Below, one piece after another: positions 6,315 to 12,430 of a DNA stretch of 12,430 nucleotides. Positions within the stretch are counted from its first letter, which is position 1, and the number at the start of each line of letters is the position of its first letter. The position numbers and the translations under genes were made by a program. The notes below the pieces were generated by a model. That model was not told where the DNA came from, made no database searches, and saw only the letters and a list, made by a program, of their open reading frames with translations. The DNA comes from Fusobacteriaceae bacterium (GTDB taxonomy: Bacteria; Fusobacteriota; Fusobacteriia; Fusobacteriales; Fusobacteriaceae): positions 1-12,430 of the forward strand of contig DAOUPY010000017.1 in assembly GCA_030625925.1 (NCBI GenBank), read 5' to 3'.

Positions 6315-6342
6315 TCTATTTTAGTTATTATTCTTTTTTTTT
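6300..6342 (+). terminator. Intrinsic terminator in the carA leader (attenuator 2)
   Basis: A 15-bp stem with one G-U pair (6300-6314 with 6321-6335, loop TCTATT) runs into a T-tract that extends to 6342. It lies 31 bases before the carA start codon, so it ends transcription ahead of the operon. The final three bases of its 5' arm are the leader stop codon, the same arrangement as at 2682-2722. Confidence 0.87.
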
Positions 6343-6373
6343 AACATAAACACATGAGAACTAAGGAGGCGTT

Positions 6374-7435
6374 ATGAAAGCAAAACTAATATTAGAAAAT
6401 GGAATGGTGTTCGAGGGGAAAGCTTTTGGGTATACAGAGGAAGCTGTGGGAGAGCTGGTTTTTAATACCTCTATGACAGGATATCAGGAGGTCCTGACTG
6501 ATCCGTCTTACTACGGACAAATAGTTGTAATGACTTATCCAATGATAGGAAACTATGGTCTTAACCTAGATGATATAGAAAGTAATGGTGCAAAAGTAAG
6601 AGGCTTTGTAATAAAGGAACCTGCTAAATTACCAAATAACTTTAGATGTGAAATGACCCTGGATGGTTATTTAAAACAACATAAGATAATGGGATTTAAA
6701 GGGATTGATACAAGACACCTAACAAAGATTATAAGGGATAATGGATCCATGAAAGCTATCATCACTATAGAAGAGCTCACACAAAAAGAAATTAAAAATA
6801 CAATGAATGATTTTTCAAATGTAGACGCCGTAAGTATCGTAAGTACAAAGGAGATCTATGAAGCTCCTTGTGGTGCAGAACAAGTAAATAAAAAAATTGG
6901 AATGATTGATTTTGGAATAAAACGAAATATCATCAGATCATTTCATAAGAGAAACTGTGATCTAACTATCTTTCCATGGAACACAACTGCTGAGGAGATC
7001 TTATCCTATGATCTAGATGGTGTATTTTTATCCAATGGACCTGGAGATCCCGCAGATTTAACTGATGTAATAGATGAGATCAAAAAGATGATAGGGAAAA
7101 TTCCTATCATTGGAATATGTCTGGGGCATCAACTGTTAGCTTGGGCATTAGGCGGATCCACTAACAAGTTAAAGTTTGGTCATAGGGGAGTCAACCATCC
7201 AGTAAAAGATTTAGAAAAAAATAAGATATTTATAACATCTCAAAATCATGGGTATGTAGTAGACAAAATGCCAGAAGGTGTAGAGATAACTCAAATAAAC
7301 TTAAACGATAATTCAGTAGAGGGAATGAAAGATTATAAGAATAAAATAGCATCGGTACAATACCATCCAGAAGCAGCACCAGGACCGGAAGATTCACAGT
7401 ATGTGTTTGATGATTTCATTGATATGCTAGGATAA
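6374..7435 (+). CDS. carA: Carbamoyl-phosphate synthase small (glutaminase) subunit
   Basis: CarA hydrolyses glutamine and channels ammonia to CarB for carbamoyl phosphate synthesis, the entry to pyrimidines and arginine. The 353-residue chain has the CarA-specific N-terminal domain (VFEGKAFGY and SMTGYQEVLTDPSY, about 12-46). A class I glutamine amidotransferase domain follows: NGPGDP (221-226), the nucleophile Cys249 in GICLGHQ, TSQNHGYVV (288-296), and the catalytic His331 and Glu333 in QYHPEAAPGP. All key residues are present. The start ATG 6374 has AAGGAGG only 4 bases upstream; the sequence AAGGAGGCGTTA is the same at the leader peptide start. It is the first structural gene after attenuator 2, with carB 114 bases downstream. 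Confidence 0.98.
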   Translation: MKAKLILENGMVFEGKAFGYTEEAVGELVFNTSMTGYQEVLTDPSYYGQIVVMTYPMIGNYGLNLDDIESNGAKVRGFVIKEPAKLPNNFRCEMTLDGYLKQHKIMGFKGIDTRHLTKIIRDNGSMKAIITIEELTQKEIKNTMNDFSNVDAVSIVSTKEIYEAPCGAEQVNKKIGMIDFGIKRNIIRSFHKRNCDLTIFPWNTTAEEILSYDLDGVFLSNGPGDPADLTDVIDEIKKMIGKIPIIGICLGHQLLAWALGGSTNKLKFGHRGVNHPVKDLEKNKIFITSQNHGYVVDKMPEGVEITQINLNDNSVEGMKDYKNKIASVQYHPEAAPGPEDSQYVFDDFIDMLG

Positions 7436-7471
7436 CTCGTAAATCGGAAAACGATAATTTAATATTCTTCG

Positions 7472-7533
7472 TTGGTTTCTTTAACCAAGAGAAACCATAA
7501 AAAAGAAGAGTCATCTCTTTGGTAAATTTTTTT
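7472..7533 (+). promoter_or_regulatory. Competing hairpins between carA and carB (candidate attenuator)
   Basis: An upstream stem, TGGTTTCT / AGAAACCA (7473-7480 with 7490-7497), or a smaller TTGGTT / AACCAA version, overlaps a second possible stem. The second, ACCAAGAGA (7484-7492) with TCTCTTTGGT (7514-7523, one bulged base), is followed by AAA and seven T residues (7527-7533). The first and second stems cannot form together. This is the layout of an antiterminator/terminator pair or of partial termination, but the second stem has a long loop and is not strong. Confidence 0.45.
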
Positions 7534-7549
7534 AAAGTGAGGTAATAGA

Positions 7550-10500
7550 ATGTTAGATAAAAATATAAAGAAAACTCTTGTAATAGGATCTGGACCAATT
7601 GTAATAGGACAGGCTGCAGAATTTGATTATTCAGGAACTCAAGCTTGTGAGGCATTAAAAGAAGAGGGGGTAGAAGTAGTATTAATAAACTCTAACCCTG
7701 CAACTATCATGACAGATAAAAGTGTAGCCGACAGAATATATATTGAACCTATCACATTGGAGTTTGTAACTAAAGTAATAGTCAAGGAAAAACCTGATTC
7801 AATCTTAGTGGGGATGGGTGGACAAACTGCACTTAATATGGCAGTAGAATTAGAAGACAGTGGAATACTGGCTGAACATAATATCAAAGTACTGGGTACA
7901 AGTATCGATTCTATAAAAAGGGGAGAAGACAGAGACCTATTTAGAGATGCTATGAATAAGATAGGGGAACCCACTATAGAGAGTATGATAGTTGAGAACC
8001 TAGAAGACGGATTGGAATTTGCTGCCCAAATAGGGTATCCATTGATTGTAAGACCTGCATATACACTGGGGGGGACTGGTGGAGGAATGGCCAACAACCC
8101 TCAAGAGTTAGAAGACATCTTATTAAAGGGATTGGTTCTTTCTAGAGTAAAACAAGTATTGGTTGAAAAATCTATCCTTGGATGGAAAGAAGTAGAGTAT
8201 GAGGTAATGAGAGATATAAATGGCAATAGAATTACAGTATGTAATATGGAAAACATCGATCCAGTTGGAATCCATACAGGAGACAGTATCGTAGTCGCTC
8301 CTTCCCAAACATTATCCGATAAAGAATATCAAATGCTCAGAACATCTGCACTTAACATCATAGATGAAATTGGAATTGTAGGAGGATGTAATGTACAGTT
8401 TGCTCTCAACCCCGATTCATTTGAATATGCAATTATAGAGATCAACCCTAGGGTATCAAGATCATCAGCACTAGCTTCTAAAGCTACTGGTTACCCCATT
8501 GCAAGGGTAGCAGCAAAATTATCACTGGGTTATACCCTGGATGAAGTAAAAAATGAGGTTACAGGAAAAACATATGCTTGTTTTGAACCGGCACTGGACT
8601 ATATAGTAGTAAAGATTCCAAAATGGCCATTTGATAAATTCGATAAGGCTGACAGAAAATTAGGTACAAAGATGATGGCTACTGGAGAGATCATGGCTAT
8701 TGGAAACAACTTTGAATCTGCATTTCTAAAAGGTATAAGATCATTGGAGATAGGACAATACAGCTTAGAGCATAAAGCATCTAAGATAAGATCTATGGAA
8801 GAACTAAAAAAGAGGGTGGTAAGCCCGGATGATGAAAGAATATTTGATCTGGCTGAGATGCTGAGACGTGGGTATACTAAGACTATGTTACAAAAGATAA
8901 CTGGGATGGATCCATTCTTCATGGAAAAACTCCAATGGATAGTGGGACAGGAGGAAATTTTAAAAAAGACCACATTATCCGATCTTACTCCTAAAAACCT
9001 TAGAAACTGGAAGAAAAAAGGATTTTCAGACAGGGCCATGGCAGAATTTATGGGATTAAACGAAGATGATATAGTAGCTAAAAGAAAAGAGCTGAATGTT
9101 ATGCCTGTATATAAGATGGTAGATACTTGTGCTGGAGAATTTGAAGCTTCATCATCTTATTATTACTCAACTTATGACCTATATGATGAGGTAGAGATAT
9201 CGGACAGGAGAAAAGTTATAGTAATTGGATCTGGGCCTATTAGAATCGGGCAGGGAATTGAATTTGACTACTGTACAGTGCATACAGTAAAAGCACTGCA
9301 GAATTTAGATATAGAGACTATCATCATAAACAACAACCCTGAGACTGTTTCTACAGATTTCTCAACTGCTGATAAACTATACTTTGAACCATTAGTGCTA
9401 GAAGACGTAATGAATATTATTGAAAAAGAAAACCCAGAGGGAGTTATCCTGCAATTCGGCGGGCAGACTGCTATAAAATTAGCCAATGATTTAGCAGACT
9501 TAGGAATTAACATCATAGGTACTTCTGCTGAAATGATAGATGCTGCTGAAGATAGAGAGAAATTTGAGGCTATATTAGAAAAATTAGATATAAAAAGACC
9601 CAAGGGAAGAGCTGTTTGGAATACTGAAGATGGTGTAGCAGAGGCTGAAAAAGTAAAATATCCCGTATTAGTAAGACCTTCATATGTATTAGGAGGACAA
9701 GGGATGGAAATATGCTACTTAGAAGAAAACTTAAAGGGGTATTTAGAAGCTTCTTTCATCAGAGATCCTAAAAATCCAGTATTGGTAGATAAATACTTAA
9801 ATGGTGTGGAGATCGAAGTAGATGCAATCTGTGACGGTGAAGATGTACTTATTCCTGGAATCATGGAACATCTTGAGAGAGCAGGAATTCATTCTGGGGA
9901 CTCGATTACAGTTTACCCACAGCAAAATTTATACGAGGGTACGGAAGAAGAGATATTAGAAATAACCAGAAAATTAGCTAAGGAATTGAATATCATAGGG
10001 ATGATGAATATACAGTTTATTGCATATGAAAATGAGCTATATATCATAGAAGTGAATCCAAGATCATCTAGAACTGTTCCTTATATCTCCAAAGTAGCTG
10101 GAGTTCCAATGATTGAACTGGCAACAAAAGTAATGCTCGGACAAAAATTAACTGATCTGGCATATGGTACAGGAATATATAAAAAACCAAATCTAGTAGC
10201 AGTAAAAGTTCCTGTATTCTCTACAGAAAAACTTGGTGGAGTAGAAGTGTCTCTAGGACCTGAGATGAAATCCACAGGAGAAGTATTGGGAATAGGAAAC
10301 AATATGGATGAAGCTATCTACAAGGGCCTTGTAGGAGGATATAGAATACATGAGATTAAAAACAAGAGAGTTTTAGCTACTATAAAAGGAAGCGATAAAG
10401 ATGAATTCTTAAGCTTAGCCAAAAGACTTATAGGTCAAGGGTGTACAATGATCGGAACTGGTGGAACTGCTGAGTACCTGAATAATAACGGTGTTCCATG

Positions 10501-10756
10501 TGAAACTGTAAATAAGATCAATGAAGCATCTCCTAATATAATAGATAAATTAAAAACACAGCAAATAGATCTCCTTATCAACACTCCTACAAAGGCAAAT
10601 GATGCCCAAAGGGATGGTTTTAAGATAAGAAGAACAGCCATCGAATATGGTGTAGAAGTATTGACTTCACTGGATACACTGAATGCAGTATTAAACATCA
10701 TGGAAAAAGACGTAAATACTAGAGACTTAGATATCTTTGATATCAGTAAGATCTAG
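7550..10756 (+). CDS. carB: Carbamoyl-phosphate synthase large subunit
   Basis: CarB makes carbamoyl phosphate from bicarbonate, ammonia and two ATP in complex with CarA. The 1068 residues match the family length with no breaks. The order is: carboxyphosphate ATP-grasp half (1 to about 400, with [17 protein letters not shown] near the start, GTGGGMA and [20 protein letters not shown]), an oligomerisation region (about 400-550), the carbamoyl-phosphate half that repeats the pattern ([43 protein letters not shown]), and a C-terminal methylglyoxal-synthase-like allosteric domain (about 937-1068, with [11 protein letters not shown]). In E. coli that last domain binds UMP and ornithine. The ATG at 7550 has GAGG 7 bases upstream. 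It ends with TAG at 10754-10756; a readthrough there would run into another TAG after five codons, so TAG is a stop in this genome. Confidence 0.98.
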   Translation: MLDKNIKKTLVIGSGPIVIGQAAEFDYSGTQACEALKEEGVEVVLINSNPATIMTDKSVADRIYIEPITLEFVTKVIVKEKPDSILVGMGGQTALNMAVELEDSGILAEHNIKVLGTSIDSIKRGEDRDLFRDAMNKIGEPTIESMIVENLEDGLEFAAQIGYPLIVRPAYTLGGTGGGMANNPQELEDILLKGLVLSRVKQVLVEKSILGWKEVEYEVMRDINGNRITVCNMENIDPVGIHTGDSIVVAPSQTLSDKEYQMLRTSALNIIDEIGIVGGCNVQFALNPDSFEYAIIEINPRVSRSSALASKATGYPIARVAAKLSLGYTLDEVKNEVTGKTYACFEPALDYIVVKIPKWPFDKFDKADRKLGTKMMATGEIMAIGNNFESAFLKGIRSLEIGQYSLEHKASKIRSMEELKKRVVSPDDERIFDLAEMLRRGYTKTMLQKITGMDPFFMEKLQWIVGQEEILKKTTLSDLTPKNLRNWKKKGFSDRAMAEFMGLNEDDIVAKRKELNVMPVYKMVDTCAGEFEASSSYYYSTYDLYDEVEISDRRKVIVIGSGPIRIGQGIEFDYCTVHTVKALQNLDIETIIINNNPETVSTDFSTADKLYFEPLVLEDVMNIIEKENPEGVILQFGGQTAIKLANDLADLGINIIGTSAEMIDAAEDREKFEAILEKLDIKRPKGRAVWNTEDGVAEAEKVKYPVLVRPSYVLGGQGMEICYLEENLKGYLEASFIRDPKNPVLVDKYLNGVEIEVDAICDGEDVLIPGIMEHLERAGIHSGDSITVYPQQNLYEGTEEEILEITRKLAKELNIIGMMNIQFIAYENELYIIEVNPRSSRTVPYISKVAGVPMIELATKVMLGQKLTDLAYGTGIYKKPNLVAVKVPVFSTEKLGGVEVSLGPEMKSTGEVLGIGNNMDEAIYKGLVGGYRIHEIKNKRVLATIKGSDKDEFLSLAKRLIGQGCTMIGTGGTAEYLNNNGVPCETVNKINEASPNIIDKLKTQQIDLLINTPTKANDAQRDGFKIRRTAIEYGVEVLTSLDTLNAVLNIMEKDVNTRDLDIFDISKI

Positions 10757-10826
10757 GAGACCCTGCCCTGTTAGGTATCCTCTCTCTGTCAAAGAGATAA
10801 AAAAATAAGAATTTAATAAAAAAATT

Positions 10827-10852
10827 GAAAGAGGTTGTATACAACCTCTTTC
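10827..10852. promoter_or_regulatory. 26-base perfect palindrome between carB and pyrB
   Basis: GAAAGAGGTTGTA is followed directly by its exact reverse complement. As RNA it would form an 11-bp stem with a TATA loop. On the plus strand no T-tract follows, so it is not a standard terminator for carB. On the minus strand it is followed by AATTTTTTT, but no minus-strand gene is near. It could be an operator, an mRNA processing or stability hairpin, or part of a switch with upstream CCTCTCTC or AAAGAG (10785-10796). Confidence 0.6.
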
Positions 10853-10869
10853 ATAATATCTAATTGACG

Positions 10870-10898
10870 TTCCTTTAGGAAAACCATTAAAGGAAAGG
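10870..10898 (+). promoter_or_regulatory. Small hairpin upstream of the pyrB ribosome site
   Basis: TTCCTTTA and TAAAGGAA form an 8-bp stem with a loop of about ten bases, ending roughly a dozen bases before the AGGAGG of pyrB. It might affect pyrB translation. No T-tract follows. Confidence 0.35.
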
Positions 10899-10919
10899 CA
10901 AAAATAAGGAGGAAAATAA

Positions 10920-11942
10920 ATGAAGGAAATACTATCATTAAATAATTTAACTGTAAAAGATATCGTAACTGTATTAGATAAGGCAAGAGAATTAGAAAAT
11001 AATCCTAAACCTTGTGAGTTAGAGAACAAAATTTTATCCACTGTATTTTTTGAACCCTCTACCCGGACTAAGTTATCTTTTATAAGTGCTATGTATAGAT
11101 TAGGAGGAAAAGTCATAGAGTTGGATGGAGGAGGGAATAACTCCCTGAAAAAAGGAGAAACCATTTCCGATACCCTCACTATGATGGGCCTCTATACTGA
11201 TATTATGGCAATTAGAAGTCCCTATGAGGGAACAGCCACAAGAGCAAGCGAAATTTTAGATATCCCTGTAATAAATGCAGGGGATGGAGCTAACCAACAC
11301 CCAACCCAAACTTTACTGGATCTTTATACCATACAAAAGGAAAAAGGCAGGTTAGATAATTTAGAGATTGCATTTGTTGGAGATCTCAAATATGGAAGAA
11401 CTGTTCATTCGTTAGCTAAGGCGTTGGATAAATTTAACGGGAATAAGATTTATTTTATAGCTCCTCCTGAGATGCAGATTCCCTCTTATATATTAGATTC
11501 TCTTTCTTTAGAATATGAAGTCCTAGAAAACTATGAAGCTATTATGAAAGACGTGGATATCCTATATATGACCAGGATACAGGAAGAACGATTTGATGAT
11601 CCCAAAGATTTTAAAAAATGTGCTGGTAAATATAAAATAGATAAAGAAATTTTAAAAATATCCAAACCTGATTTAAAAATTCTTCATCCATTACCAAGAG
11701 TGGGAGAGATCCATACAAATTTAGATTCTACTCTCAATGCGGTTTATTTTTCCCAGGCCAAAAATGGAGTTTTTGTAAGGCAGGCCATCATAAGTTTACT
11801 CATGAAAGATCATACTAAACTTACATATAAAGGATTAGAAAGAAAGTGTCATAATCCTAAATGTATCTCACAAATAGAGGATTTAGGCGGGAAATGGATA
11901 GAATTTAAAGGAAACAAAGTATGTTTCTACTGTGAAAAATAA
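10920..11942 (+). CDS. pyrB: Aspartate carbamoyltransferase catalytic chain fused to a PyrI-like zinc domain
   Basis: The enzyme joins carbamoyl phosphate and aspartate, the first committed step of pyrimidine synthesis. Residues 1 to about 300 are a complete catalytic chain of the E. coli type: FEPSTRTKLSF (44-54), KKGETISDT (77-85), NAGDGANQHPTQTLLDLYTI (119-138), VGDLKYGRTVHSL, ILYMTR and HPLPRVGEIH (256-265). After about residue 303 comes an extension, KCHNPKCIS ... VCFYC, with Cys310, Cys315, Cys335 and Cys338 spaced C-x4-C-x19-C-x2-C. This closely resembles the zinc domain of the regulatory chain PyrI (C-x4-C-x23-C-x2-C). The nucleotide-binding domain of PyrI is absent. The zinc domain in E. 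coli bridges catalytic and regulatory chains, so the fusion may stabilise assembly without allosteric ATP/CTP control; this is inference. The start has AGGAGG 7 bases upstream. It follows carB by 163 bases and is probably co-transcribed. Confidence 0.96.
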   Translation: MKEILSLNNLTVKDIVTVLDKARELENNPKPCELENKILSTVFFEPSTRTKLSFISAMYRLGGKVIELDGGGNNSLKKGETISDTLTMMGLYTDIMAIRSPYEGTATRASEILDIPVINAGDGANQHPTQTLLDLYTIQKEKGRLDNLEIAFVGDLKYGRTVHSLAKALDKFNGNKIYFIAPPEMQIPSYILDSLSLEYEVLENYEAIMKDVDILYMTRIQEERFDDPKDFKKCAGKYKIDKEILKISKPDLKILHPLPRVGEIHTNLDSTLNAVYFSQAKNGVFVRQAIISLLMKDHTKLTYKGLERKCHNPKCISQIEDLGGKWIEFKGNKVCFYCEK

Positions 11943-11957
11943 TTTATTCCCATAAAA

Positions 11958-12064
11958 TTTAGCATAAAATTCTATGTTCATGAGATAAATCACTAGTATT
12001 CTGGGGGTATCATTCCCAGGCTATTGAAAAAAGAGGTATGAAAATACATACCTATCAAGCTAAA
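11958..12064 (+). other. Possible structured RNA after pyrB
   Basis: This non-coding stretch before the terminator contains nested pairings. TTTAGC (11958-11963) can pair with GCTAAA (12059-12064), enclosing CTGGG/CCCAG (12001-12019) and AGGTATG/CATACCT (12034-12053). Together they would make a three-way junction. I do not recognise it as a known riboswitch or RNA family, and short pairings are easy to find in AT-rich DNA. Confidence 0.25.
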
Positions 12065-12071
12065 ATAATTC

Positions 12072-12105
12072 AAGGAGTTAATTTATATAATTAGCTCCTT
12101 TTTTT
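12072..12105 (+). terminator. Intrinsic terminator of the car-pyrB operon
   Basis: A 12-bp stem AAGGAGTTAATT / AATTAGCTCCTT with one G-U pair and a 5-base loop is followed by a T-tract, 130 bases after the pyrB stop codon. Confidence 0.85.
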
Positions 12106-12204
12106 AATTTTGTATGTTAACTTGGGATATTATCAAGTAATTTTAAGTATTACAAAAAAAACACTTGCAAAAATGTCTAAAAAATATTATTATTTTTATG
12201 AGTT

Positions 12205-12239
12205 GGTTCTTAGTAACTTTTTGTTGCTAAGACCTTTTT
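12205..12239 (+). terminator. Second strong hairpin with T-tract
   Basis: GGTTCTTAGTAAC and GTTGCTAAGACC (12205-12217 with 12223-12234) form a long stem with one bulge and one G-U pair around a T5 loop, then T5-C-T5. On the plus strand it looks like a terminator, although the pyrB operon already ends at 12105. It covers the stop codon of the minus-strand frame at 12210, so it may instead mark the end of a mobile or repeated element. Between 12106 and 12204 I see no gene. Confidence 0.55.
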
Positions 12240-12430
12240 CTTTTTATCTATAATTTTTCTTATTTTACTATTCAAGCGTTCGAACCTTTTGGAACATTTT
12301 AATAAATTTAAAAATCCATCTAATATTTGCAAAGAGCTTTTTAAAACCCTGCGAATACTCATTTCTTTTGGAAAACCATCATAAATATTTTTAGTAATTT
12401 CAAGTAATAAAATCATTTTAATTAATGTAG
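12210..12430 (-). CDS. Unrecognised C-terminal reading frame (cut by window edge)
   Basis: A minus-strand frame is open from the right edge to TAA at 12212-12210, about 73 residues. The sequence is basic and helical-looking, for example SIRRVLKSSLQILDGFLNLL and RFERLNSKIRKIIDKKKK. An internal ATG at 12416 exists, but there is no good Shine-Dalgarno before it and the frame stays open upstream, so this is probably the tail of a longer protein. The Lys/Arg-rich tail directly followed by a hairpin would suit a transposase or other mobile-element protein, but I do not recognise the family and chance ORFs of this size occur in AT-rich DNA. Confidence 0.35.
   Translation of the reverse strand, partial: TLIKMILLLEITKNIYDGFPKEMSIRRVLKSSLQILDGFLNLLKCSKRFERLNSKIRKIIDKKKKVLATKSY

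Noticed and set aside
8599..9039. Minus-strand ORFs inside carB (for example 7639-8097, 8599-9039, 9268-9603)
   Set aside because: They are antisense to an intact, highly conserved 1068-residue protein and have unlikely compositions.
10865..10895. A third leader peptide before pyrB (codons reading D-V-P at 10866-10874)
   Set aside because: The resemblance is only three residues, no start with ribosome site precedes it, and there is no terminator with a T-tract.
10727..11179. Minus-strand ORF at 10727-11179
   Set aside because: It crosses the carB-pyrB gap and runs antisense to the conserved start of pyrB; no ribosome site.
1..12430. CRISPR arrays, tRNA or rRNA genes, and complete insertion sequences
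   Set aside because: No spaced repeats, no tRNA-like cloverleaf and no recognisable transposase with terminal repeats were seen.

Overview
The window is AT-rich, strongly Shine-Dalgarno-driven bacterial DNA. It holds most of the de novo pyrimidine pathway in two groups of opposite orientation, with four unrelated genes between them. Low GC, a class 1B (PyrK-dependent) dihydroorotate dehydrogenase, a desulfoferrodoxin-type superoxide reductase and an Escherichia-like class of aspartate carbamoyltransferase suggest an anaerobe, most likely of the Fusobacteriota (an Ilyobacter/Propionigenium/Cetobacterium-like organism). This placement is inference, not a database result.

Left group, minus strand, read right to left: a promoter and leader-peptide attenuator (2682-2913), then pyrK, pyrD, pyrF and the first 46 codons of a dihydroorotase (pyrC) that runs off the left edge. 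The genes overlap or nearly touch. pyrK needs a -1 frameshift at a classic A-AAA-AAG heptamer to reach full length. pyrD has one in-frame TAG, at a position where the family usually has lysine. Either the step from dihydroorotate to orotate is decaying here, or it is recoded, or the sequence carries two errors.

Middle: dfx (superoxide reductase, minus) is divergent from a ychJ-like SEC-C protein (plus). A MarR-type regulator and a signal-peptide/beta-helix/membrane protein (both minus) follow.

Right group, plus strand: a second promoter and leader-peptide attenuator (6097-6342), then carA, carB and pyrB. The PyrB is fused to a C-terminal four-cysteine domain like the zinc domain of PyrI, but the nucleotide-binding allosteric domain of PyrI is absent. 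Intergenic hairpins lie between carA/carB and carB/pyrB, and a terminator follows pyrB. The last ~220 bases hold a strong hairpin and the 3' end of an unrecognised minus-strand reading frame.

The most interesting signal is the pair of attenuators. Each encodes a short leader peptide of about 50 residues, and the two peptides share a DVPYxxxGA core. In each, U-rich tracts flank the core and the leader stop codon is the last three bases of the 5' arm of an intrinsic terminator. The design matches the logic of UTP-sensitive attenuation at E. coli pyrBI. However, the peptide itself is conserved between the two copies with synonymous codon changes, which suggests a role for the peptide.
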